DNA of 13,731 nucleotides, from contig CAKSEO010000059.1 of assembly GCA_934446565.1 (NCBI GenBank), positions 1 to 13,731 on the forward strand, given 5' to 3'. Shown here piece by piece: positions 8,296 through 13,633 of this stretch. The notes beneath the pieces were generated by a model. The model was not told where the DNA came from, made no database searches, and saw only the letters and a program-made list of their open reading frames with translations. Numbering within the stretch: position 1 is the first letter of the stretch; each line of letters begins with the position of its first letter. The DNA is from an uncultured Oscillospiraceae bacterium (GTDB taxonomy: Bacteria; Bacillota; Clostridia; Oscillospirales; Ruminococcaceae). The position numbers and the translations under genes are program-made.

Positions 8296-9147
8296 TCAGT
8301 CACTGGACTTGCTGCGTTTGTAGGGGCAAAGCAACCTTTCGATAAGTCCCATCAGAACGAAACTCAGAATACCGATAACCGCGCTTATCAGCACGATATC
8401 CCAGAACACCAGACGGGTCATGCCGCCCTTGAGCGACTGCGAAAGCATGCATCCAAGACCGTTGCCGCCCTGTAGCGTATCCACCAGTATCGAAGCGGTT
8501 ATCGCCATCGGCGCTGAAATTTTCAGTCCTGTGAAGAAATACGGAATACACGCCGGGATAAGCGTCTTGATGTATAGCTGGAACTTATTTGCCGCGTAGC
8601 TGTACATCAGTTCGTGCTTTTCTTTCTCCACCGACCGGAAACCAGCCAGCACATTAGTTGACACCGGATAGAATGTAAGTATCGCTGCGATCACGATTCG
8701 TGCAGAATTGATATCGCCGGTTATCGAAAGGATTATCGGAGCCATGCCCAGGATCGGTATCATCTGGATTATCATAAGATACGGAAACGCTATCTTCTCG
8801 ACCACCCTCGACAGATTCATCAGCAGAGCCAGTATGTAGCCCGCCGCGATACCTGCAAGGAATCCTATGCCCGCGCGGGAAAGCGTTTCGCCGCACGCTG
8901 TTCCGATAAGCTCTATCATCGTCATTTTTCCGGTGACTTTCTTGTCGCTGAAAAACGAACCGATTATCTCGTAAAGGTGCGGAAGTACATTCACCGGAGT
9001 GCGCTTTGTCGCCGCAACGATACATGCGAATATCTCCCAGATGACCACTATCCCGAGTATCCAGACCAGCGTCACCATGTGCTTTGAATGTACGAAGCGC
9101 TTCAGCGCCGGGAGCGGTCCGCCGCGCGCCTTTTTAGCTGTTGTCAT
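8296..9147 (-). CDS. ABC importer permease, second of the pair
   Basis: A 283-residue membrane protein of the same binding-protein-dependent permease family as its downstream neighbour but clearly divergent from it. A charged cytoplasmic N-terminus (AKKARGG, then ALKRFVHSKH) precedes a first membrane segment at about 24-47. Further segments lie around 94-112, 120-143, 150-170, 200-223 and near 250-275. The EAA loop is at about 181-208 (MYSYAANKFQLYIKTLIPAC). The ribosome binding site GAGGAGG is close to the ATG, and 12 bases separate it from the ATPase stop. With the other permease it should form the transmembrane channel of one importer. Confidence 0.9.
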   Translation of the reverse strand: MTTAKKARGGPLPALKRFVHSKHMVTLVWILGIVVIWEIFACIVAATKRTPVNVLPHLYEIIGSFFSDKKVTGKMTMIELIGTACGETLSRAGIGFLAGIAAGYILALLMNLSRVVEKIAFPYLMIIQMIPILGMAPIILSITGDINSARIVIAAILTFYPVSTNVLAGFRSVEKEKHELMYSYAANKFQLYIKTLIPACIPYFFTGLKISAPMAITASILVDTLQGGNGLGCMLSQSLKGGMTRLVFWDIVLISAVIGILSFVLMGLIERLLCPYKRSKSSD

Positions 9148-9159
9148 GCCGTTCCCTCC

Positions 9160-9936
9160 TCAAACTCCCTCGAAGCTGCCGCGTACCTTTGCAACTAGTT
9201 CAGTGAACTCCTGCGTATCCGTCATGTCCAGCGTCCGGGGTCTCGGCAGGTCGATATCGACTACTGCGGAAAGTCGTCCCGGATGCGGTGAAAGCACGCA
9301 TACCCGGTCGGAAAGGAACACGCTCTCGGAAATGTTGTGCGTTACGAAAATTACCGTTTTGTTTGTCTTGCGCCATATCTTCAGCAGGTCGATGTGGAGC
9401 TTTTCCCGTGTGAACTCATCCAGCGCCGAGAACGGTTCGTCCATCAGCAGTATCTCCGGACGTATCGCCAGCGCCCTCGCAATACCGACTCTCTGCTGCA
9501 TGCCGCCGGAAAGCTGATTCGGATAGTGATTTGCGAAGTTCGTCAGCCCCACCATCTCAAGCATGCTGTCCGCGATGTCCTCGCGCTCGTCCTTGGGGAC
9601 GTGCATTATCTCCAGCGGAAGCATTACGTTCCTGCGTACTGTGCGCCAGTCGTAGAGCACCGGGCTCTGGAATACGATACCGTATCTCTGCGCCAGTCTC
9701 GCTTCCCGGGGAGTTACTCCGCCGACCGTTATCTTGCCGGAGGTCGGATGGAGCAGATCCGCGATTATCCTTAGGAGCGTCGTCTTACCGCAGCCAGAGG
9801 GACCGAGCAGCGAAATGAATTCGCCTTTTTTGATGTCCAGCGTTACGTTGGTGAGCGCCGTTACATCGTTTCCACCCTGGTCCTTGTACACCATGCCTAT
9901 GCTGTCAAGCATGATCTCTGTTTTCTCGTTTGCCAT
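9160..9936 (-). CDS. ABC importer ATP-binding protein (SsuB/TauB/ThiZ-like)
   Basis: A 258-residue cytoplasmic ATPase that powers the importer. All nucleotide-binding motifs are intact: Walker A GPSGCGKT (45-52), Q-loop glutamine Q90 in IVFQSP, signature LSGGMQQR (142-149), Walker B ILLMDEP (162-168), D-loop SALD and switch histidine H200 in VTHN. ADWRTV-type residues after the Q-loop (YDWRTVRRNVMLPLEI) are typical of the nitrate/sulfonate/taurine subfamily. The ATG at 9936 is preferred to a GTG at 9945 because AAGGAG sits eight bases upstream of the ATG. It is the first gene of the transporter operon, behind a strong promoter and a leader terminator. Confidence 0.93.
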   Translation of the reverse strand: MANEKTEIMLDSIGMVYKDQGGNDVTALTNVTLDIKKGEFISLLGPSGCGKTTLLRIIADLLHPTSGKITVGGVTPREARLAQRYGIVFQSPVLYDWRTVRRNVMLPLEIMHVPKDEREDIADSMLEMVGLTNFANHYPNQLSGGMQQRVGIARALAIRPEILLMDEPFSALDEFTREKLHIDLLKIWRKTNKTVIFVTHNISESVFLSDRVCVLSPHPGRLSAVVDIDLPRPRTLDMTDTQEFTELVAKVRGSFEGV

Positions 9937-9955
9937 ATCGATCACTCCTTATAAT

Positions 9956-9997
9956 AAAAAACAGGGCAGCAGCGTCATCATTGGCGCCATTGCCCTG
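9956..9997 (-). terminator. Intrinsic terminator in the ABC operon leader (candidate attenuator)
   Basis: On the minus strand CAGGGCA (9997-9991) pairs with TGCCCTG (9968-9962); the stem can extend inward to about 13 pairs with one mismatch and G-U pairs. Six Ts follow (9961-9956). The T-run ends five bases before the AAGGAG box of the ATPase gene, so termination here would silence the operon. Its position downstream of the operon's only visible promoter suggests conditional read-through, but I could not identify a convincing antiterminator or a known aptamer. Confidence 0.7.
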
Positions 9998-10071
9998 ATC
10001 TTCTGATCTTTCGATTTTGCAGGATTCGAAATTGATTTATTCACTTCTTCGTTTCCCTTGTTCATGATACA

Positions 10072-10100
10072 AGTATACAGCATAATCTCCATTCTGTCAA
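10072..10100 (-). promoter_or_regulatory. Sigma-A promoter of the ABC transporter operon
   Basis: On the minus strand, TTGACA (10100-10095) is followed after exactly 17 bases by TATACT (10077-10072). Transcription would start near 10065, giving a leader of about 130 bases before the ATPase start at 9936. The -35 box is embedded in a palindrome at 10092-10110. Confidence 0.8.
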
Positions 10101-10110
10101 TGTGACAGAA
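10092..10110. promoter_or_regulatory. Palindromic operator candidate over the ABC promoter -35 box
   Basis: A perfect inverted repeat, TTCTGTCA-ATG-TGACAGAA, has 8-bp arms and a 3-bp spacer and overlaps the -35 hexamer. A dimeric protein bound here would be expected to block RNA polymerase, so a repressor site is the simplest reading. The binding protein is not known. Confidence 0.5.
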
Positions 10111-10189
10111 AACATTTGGAGCATTTATACAACATTTTTTGCACATCAACACTAGCATTATATGCAAAATCAACACACTAATGCCGCTT

Positions 10190-10228
10190 TGTGCTACAGC
10201 ATAACCACGTTGCATGTGCTACAGCACA
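10190..10228. promoter_or_regulatory. Pair of TGTGC-N4-GCACA type palindromes upstream of the ABC promoter
   Basis: TGTGCTACAGCATA (10190-10203) and TGTGCTACAGCACA (10215-10228) are near-identical copies, 25 bases apart centre to centre. The second is a perfect palindrome when extended to ATGTGCTACAGCACAT. They lie about 130 and 155 bases upstream of the likely start point. Related palindromes precede the amidohydrolase promoter, so they probably bind a common regulator. Confidence 0.5.
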
Positions 10229-10300
10229 TCTATTCTTTTCTATTCGGAACGAAATCATCAGCATTTGGGCTCTTGAAATTTGTAAAACAGATCTTTGCAG

Positions 10301-10333
10301 AAATGAATTTTCAGCAAAGGTGAAAATTCATTT
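10301..10333 (-). repeat. AT-rich hairpin downstream of the amidohydrolase
   Basis: Perfect 13-bp arms AAATGAATTTTCA (10301-10313) and TGAAAATTCATTT (10321-10333) flank a 7-base loop. It follows the stronger terminator at 10341-10382 on the minus strand and may act as its back-up. The remaining intergenic DNA from here to the ABC promoter is AT-rich and holds the paired palindromes but no gene. Confidence 0.5.
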
Positions 10334-10340
10334 ATCTGAA

Positions 10341-10382
10341 ATATGCGATTCCGGGCAGCCGAAGCTGCCCGGAATCGCATAT
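10341..10382 (-). terminator. Strong hairpin terminator of the amidohydrolase gene
   Basis: Perfect 19-bp arms, ATATGCGATTCCGGGCAGC and its complement, enclose a four-base loop that reads TTCG on the minus strand, an especially stable tetraloop. The hairpin begins 11 bases after the amidohydrolase stop codon. Only a short T stretch (TTTC) follows. It separates this gene from the ABC operon, which has its own promoter. Confidence 0.75.
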
Positions 10383-10393
10383 ACTTATAACAA

Positions 10394-11656
10394 TCAGTCA
10401 TTGTCAGCCTTGAGAACTGCATTGAGCATTACAGTCGCGCCCTCTGTGCAGTGCTCCACGGAGCTGAATTCCTTTTCGCAGTGGGACAGGCCGTCCTTGC
10501 TCTGTACAAATACCATCGTTGTAGGTATCATGTACGCACAGAACTGTGCGTCGTGACCTGCGCCGGAATGGATATACTGGTGCTTGATGCCAGTCTCCTC
10601 AGCGGCAGCCTTGACATAGCTTACAAGCTTCTTATCATAGTAAACCGTGTCGCGGTTCCACGCCTTGACTACCTCGCATGTGCAGCCCGCCCAGGTCTTT
10701 TCTGCACAGCTCTTGACGATCGCCAGCACCTTTTCAAGCACCTTGGGATCCTCATGGCGTGCGTCGAACGAGAAATCAAAGAAGTCCGGCACGCAGGTAT
10801 GTACGCAGGGATGACATACGACCTCGCCAGTCGTATAAACCAGGTCGGAATACCCGAGCTTGTCTATCTCCTCATGCAGATAGCACAGCGCCTGCGAAGC
10901 TGCAAGGAACGCATCCCTGCGCTTAGGCATCGGGAATGTTCCTGCGTGGGTCGTCTGACCATAGAATTTAAGGCGGTAGTTGAACATTCCAAGCACACAG
11001 TCAACAACGCCGATATCGTTTCCTGCATCCTCAAGGATAGGACCCTGCTCAATGTGAGTCTCGAACATATACATGTACTTCTCCGGGGAAATACGATACT
11101 TCTTATCACCCTTGAAGCCAGACTTCTCCAGTGCTTCGCCGAATGTTGACTTGTTATCCAGGATGCTCTTGGAAGCCATCATATCCTCGAATTTGAACTT
11201 GCTTCGGATATCCTCCGGCAGATAATCATAGCAGATTATTCCGGAGCACATCATTGCCGGCGGGTACAGCGAGCCCTCCTCGTTTGTCCATATCATTGCG
11301 GTCAGCGGATGCTTGTGCGGGATATTGTGCTCGGCTACAGTTTCAAGCACCTCCATCGCACTCATTACGCCGAGGATGCCGTCGTAGTTGCCGCCATTCT
11401 TAACGCTGTCAACATGCGAACCCATCACGATGCGCTTCGCGTCCGGATCGGAGCCGGGGAGCGTTGCATACATGCACGCAACGTCGTCTACCTCGATGGT
11501 TGCGCCTATCGCCTCCATCCTGCGGCGAAATTCATTCCTTGCCTGGATAGCTTCCGGCGAAAGGGAGTAACGGGTGATCCCGCCGTGACCTGCGTCACCG
11601 AATTTGCTGAAAGTTTCGATCTTGTCCTTCATTCTGTCGTAGCTGCATGTGTACAT
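10394..11656 (-). CDS. M20-family amidohydrolase, probable beta-ureidopropionase
   Basis: A 420-residue dinuclear metal hydrolase of the M20 carbamoylase group (beta-ureidopropionase, N-carbamoyl-L-amino acid hydrolase, allantoate amidohydrolase). Metal and catalytic residues are visible: H81 (GSHVDSV), D92 (GNYDGILG), E126/E127 (WTNEEG), H201 (ETHIEQG) and H392 (LSHCEKEFSS). Also present are GQTTHAG (233-239) and GAGHDA (365-370). The likely reaction is N-carbamoyl-beta-alanine to beta-alanine, CO2 and ammonia, the third step after PreA and dihydropyrimidinase. Allantoate amidohydrolase is the main alternative because PucR regulators often control purine use, but no allantoinase or other ureide gene is present. 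AAAGGAG precedes the ATG at 11656; the open frame upstream to 11716 contains the 5' leader hairpin. It has its own consensus promoter and a strong terminator. Confidence 0.88.
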   Translation of the reverse strand: MYTCSYDRMKDKIETFSKFGDAGHGGITRYSLSPEAIQARNEFRRRMEAIGATIEVDDVACMYATLPGSDPDAKRIVMGSHVDSVKNGGNYDGILGVMSAMEVLETVAEHNIPHKHPLTAMIWTNEEGSLYPPAMMCSGIICYDYLPEDIRSKFKFEDMMASKSILDNKSTFGEALEKSGFKGDKKYRISPEKYMYMFETHIEQGPILEDAGNDIGVVDCVLGMFNYRLKFYGQTTHAGTFPMPKRRDAFLAASQALCYLHEEIDKLGYSDLVYTTGEVVCHPCVHTCVPDFFDFSFDARHEDPKVLEKVLAIVKSCAEKTWAGCTCEVVKAWNRDTVYYDKKLVSYVKAAAEETGIKHQYIHSGAGHDAQFCAYMIPTTMVFVQSKDGLSHCEKEFSSVEHCTEGATVMLNAVLKADND

Positions 11657-11697
11657 AAAAACTCTCCTTTGCTTCTGTATTTTTGTCTGATAAACCA

Positions 11698-11735
11698 AAC
11701 GGCGCCCGAAACCCATTTGAGCTTCAAGCGCCGTT
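11698..11735 (-). other. Structured 5' leader of the amidohydrolase mRNA
   Basis: Arms AACGGCGC (11698-11705) and GCGCCGTT (11728-11735) form an 8-bp stem that begins only a few bases after the likely transcription start. An inner TTGA-GCT-TCAA hairpin nests inside it. The ribosome binding site is about 35 bases further on and is not sequestered by this stem. It may stabilise the mRNA or take part in regulation; it matches no riboswitch class I recognise. Confidence 0.4.
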
Positions 11736-11748
11736 GCTTTATGTACTG

Positions 11749-11777
11749 ATTATAGCGTGTTATTTGTGCTGTGTCAA
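11749..11777 (-). promoter_or_regulatory. Perfect-consensus sigma-A promoter of the amidohydrolase gene
   Basis: On the minus strand, TTGACA (11777-11772) and TATAAT (11754-11749) are separated by exactly 17 bases, a full consensus match. The start point would be near 11742. A half-palindrome TGTGCTGTGTCA (11765-11776) overlaps the -35 box. Confidence 0.88.
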
Positions 11778-11813
11778 CCTTTTTCGCAAAATATGCTCAA
11801 AAATCGCTGAATT

Positions 11814-11851
11814 TGTGCCTCTGGCACATCGTTTTGTTGTGCTGCTGCACA
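11814..11851. promoter_or_regulatory. Pair of TGTGC...GCACA palindromes upstream of the amidohydrolase promoter
   Basis: TGTGCCTCTGGCACA (11814-11828, 6-bp arms) and TGTGCTGCTGCACA (11838-11851, 5-bp arms or more) are two adjacent palindromes of the same type as those at 10190-10228. They lie about 79 and 102 bases upstream of the predicted start point, between it and the alcohol dehydrogenase stop codon. Positions well upstream of a promoter suit an activator. Confidence 0.5.
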
Positions 11852-11855
11852 GTGT

Positions 11856-12989
11856 TTAATCCCACAGCGAAGCGTAAATGTCCAGTATATCCTGCTTAGT
11901 AACTTCCCTGATGGTATTGGCAGGACTTCCGCTGGCAAGCGCGTCGTCCGCCATCTTGTCCATTGCAGCAAAGAACTTCTCGCGGTCTATGCCGTATTCT
12001 GCGAGCGTTGGTATCTCGACATCAGCGCACAGCTTTTTAAGTGCATTCAGAAGTTCCTGTGCTGCGGCAACGTCGTCAGCGTCGTCTGAAACTCCAGTCG
12101 CACGCGCCGCGGCAGCGAATTTTTCCGGAGCGCCCTGCGCTGCGAATCCCAGGCACTTTATATCCAGCATAGCATTTGAAATCCCATGGGGAACATGAAA
12201 CAGAGCGCCTATCGGACGGCTCATTCCGTGCACGATCGTAACTGACGCATTGTTTATGCAGACTCCCGCCTCATAAGCCGCAATGAGCATCTGCTCCCGC
12301 GCCGACTCGTTTTCCGGCTCATTATACACCGTGGGGAGGTTCGCAAAAATACGCTTCATTGCTGACAGCGCGAATGTATCTGTTATCGCGTTAGCCTTTC
12401 TGGAAGTGTAGCTCTCGATGGCATGGGTAAATGCGTCCATACCTGTCGCAGCTGTAACGGATCTGGGCGAGGATATAGTGTAGGAATAGTCCAGCACTGC
12501 AAGGTCAGGAAGCAGCTTGTCGCCTTTCAGCAGCATTTTGATGTCCTTTTCAGTGTCGGTGATTATCGTGAATTTCGTGGCCTCGGAGCCTGTTCCGGCT
12601 GTGGTAGGTATGAGGACCATCGGAGGAAATTCTCCGTCAATCTCCTTGCCCATATAATCCGCGATATTCCCGCCAAGCGCAGACATAGCGGCTACTGCCT
12701 TTGCGCTGTCCAGGGCGCTTCCGCCGCCGATACCTATAACGTAATCGCAGGAATTCTCATGATAAGCCGCAACTCCCGCGTTTATCATTTCGACAGTCGG
12801 CTCGCCGGTTATGCCGTCAAAAATAACGCCGTCCGGAGCATATTTCAGAAGCTCCGCTGCTGCCGCTGATCTCGCGGTGTACTTTCCGGTTACGATGAGC
12901 GGCTTTCTGCCGTATTTTGCGATTCCTGCGCGGGATATTGCGCCCTTACCGGCGATAGTCTTGCCCGGCAGCACGATCTGAAAATCCAT
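11856..12989 (-). CDS. Iron-containing (type III) alcohol dehydrogenase, probable malonic semialdehyde reductase
   Basis: A 377-residue group III metal-dependent dehydrogenase. The nucleotide-binding GIGGGSALDSAK (86-97) and PTTAGTGSE (128-136) motifs are present. The metal ligands are D185 and H189 (GMDAFTHAIESY), H254 (IVHGMS) and H268 (VPHG). The spacing +4 and +14 between the paired ligands is that of FucO-type enzymes. Such enzymes interconvert aldehydes and alcohols with NAD(P)H. In this cluster the natural aldehyde is malonic semialdehyde from the beta-alanine aminotransferase, giving 3-hydroxypropionate and removing a toxic intermediate; this is inferred from context. AAGGAGG lies seven bases before the ATG at 12989. 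No strong terminator follows it. A separate role in general aldehyde metabolism is possible. Confidence 0.9.
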   Translation of the reverse strand: MDFQIVLPGKTIAGKGAISRAGIAKYGRKPLIVTGKYTARSAAAAELLKYAPDGVIFDGITGEPTVEMINAGVAAYHENSCDYVIGIGGGSALDSAKAVAAMSALGGNIADYMGKEIDGEFPPMVLIPTTAGTGSEATKFTIITDTEKDIKMLLKGDKLLPDLAVLDYSYTISSPRSVTAATGMDAFTHAIESYTSRKANAITDTFALSAMKRIFANLPTVYNEPENESAREQMLIAAYEAGVCINNASVTIVHGMSRPIGALFHVPHGISNAMLDIKCLGFAAQGAPEKFAAAARATGVSDDADDVAAAQELLNALKKLCADVEIPTLAEYGIDREKFFAAMDKMADDALASGSPANTIREVTKQDILDIYASLWD

Positions 12990-13021
12990 GATGATTCCTC
13001 CTTGTTGTTCTGCACAATATT

Positions 13022-13076
13022 TTTATACAGGATATCCCTGCAACAATAACATACCACAAATCCCGCAGAATTGCAA
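13022..13076 (-). promoter_or_regulatory. Promoter region of the alcohol dehydrogenase gene
   Basis: On the minus strand, TTGCAA (13076-13071) and TATGTT (13053-13048) are 17 bases apart. A second, overlapping possibility is TTATTG (13049-13044) with TATAAA (13027-13022) at 16 bases. Either would give a short 5' leader ending at AAGGAGG. The stretch from about 13090 to 13310 upstream of this holds no gene I can support. Confidence 0.5.
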
Positions 13077-13311
13077 GCGTTTTTTCATCATATTGCTCAA
13101 AACGGCTCTGCTATGCCGAATCCGGGCATTGTATCCCAGCACGGCTTCTGATAAACTGCAACACATTCGCGCTTTATACGACAATGAAGATCCGAATGCA
13201 GCGAGCAGCGATCCATTGCTAGATATCGCACTATATCGGCGCTGATTTTGCATACTGAAATATTATGCTGCATGTTTGAGCGCCAGCATATCTCAACCAT
13301 CAATATATAAG

Positions 13312-13343
13312 CGTATGGGCGTACATTTCTGTACGCCCATACG
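13312..13343. repeat. 14-bp-arm hairpin next to the right inverted-repeat copy
   Basis: Arms CGTATGGGCGTACA (13312-13325) and TGTACGCCCATACG (13330-13343) are perfectly complementary with a TTTC loop. It ends seven bases (TCAGACC) before the GTCGAAAAAGTC core of the repeat. The left copy has an unrelated hairpin at the same distance, with spacer TGAGACC. Confidence 0.75.
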
Positions 13344-13345
13344 TC

Positions 13346-13411
13346 AGACCGTCGAAAAAGTCACTAAAGTGACTTTTCCGCCGAACATCCGCCCTGCGTG
13401 CACAGCGTAAG
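13346..13411 (-). repeat. Right copy of the 66-bp inverted repeat flanking the cluster
   Basis: This is the partner of 12-77, in inverted orientation, with 63 of 66 positions identical. It contains the hairpin AAAAGTCAC (13356-13364) / GTGACTTTT (13369-13377). A small GACC-GCAA-GGTC hairpin (13411-13422) adjoins it. It lies between the alcohol dehydrogenase promoter and the transposase. Confidence 0.85.
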
Positions 13412-13451
13412 ACCGCAAGGTCGTCGCCTAGACACTTGTGCGGATAGAAGT

Positions 13452-13510
13452 GTTTTTTGCCCCGGGAAACCCGGAGCAAAAAACGGATTTCAAAAGCCCG
13501 CTTCGCGGGC
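13452..13510. repeat. Two further hairpins before the transposase
   Basis: GTTTTTTGCCCCGGG (13452-13466) pairs with CCCGGAGCAAAAAAC (13470-13484) with one mismatch and an AAA loop. GCCCGC-TTC-GCGGGC follows at 13496-13510. The first has T-rich and A-rich outer arms and could terminate transcription in either direction. Confidence 0.6.
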
Positions 13511-13519
13511 AAATTCGAT

Positions 13520-13574
13520 TTTTTCGACAAGCTGAAGCTCCCGCGTGCTGCGGGAGCTTCAGCTTGTCGAAAAA
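13520..13574. repeat. Long perfect hairpin with 25-bp arms
   Basis: The arms at 13520-13544 and 13550-13574 are perfectly complementary over 25 bases, with a five-base GTGCT loop. The arm core is CGACAAGCTGAAGCTCCCGC. The right end, GTCGAAAAA, continues into the next stem-loop, so only one of the two structures can form fully at a time. Confidence 0.85.
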
Positions 13575-13597
13575 GTCCAGCGAAAGCTGGGCTTTTT
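13570..13597. terminator. Bidirectional intrinsic terminator before the transposase promoter
   Basis: A 12-bp stem (13570-13581 with 13586-13597, one G-U pair) closes on a GAAA tetraloop and ends in six Ts on the plus strand and five on the minus strand. It would stop transcription entering the transposase gene and also transcription leaving it on the opposite strand. Confidence 0.75.
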
Positions 13598-13607
13598 TAC
13601 GTAAATA

Positions 13608-13616
13608 TGGTATAAT
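13608..13616 (+). promoter_or_regulatory. Extended -10 promoter of the transposase gene
   Basis: TGGTATAAT gives a perfect TATAAT (13611-13616) with the TGn extension. No good -35 hexamer is visible at the proper distance; the terminator stem occupies that region. The start codon is 18 bases downstream. Confidence 0.6.
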
Positions 13617-13633
13617 AAAAAAGGGTGATAAAA

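Noticed and set aside
9937..10070. Known riboswitch class (for example the NMT1 xanthine motif or a PyrR-binding leader)
   Set aside because: I could not match the conserved sequence elements of any class I know; only the terminator part is clear.
9949..10215. 88-codon minus-strand open frame starting upstream of the ABC promoter
   Set aside because: It runs through the promoter, operator and terminator and has no ribosome binding site at its first ATG. Only the short internal frame from 10065 is kept, as a speculative finding.
10451..11149. 232-codon open frame on the plus strand
   Set aside because: It is antisense to the M20 hydrolase, which has intact metal ligands.
10394..11656. Allantoate amidohydrolase as the primary call
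   Set aside because: Same family and PucR context make it possible, but the cluster has dihydropyrimidine enzymes and no allantoinase, so beta-ureidopropionase fits better.
13023..13303. Short overlapping open frames upstream of the alcohol dehydrogenase
   Set aside because: They overlap one another in several frames and include the promoter region. No ribosome binding site or recognisable motif is seen.
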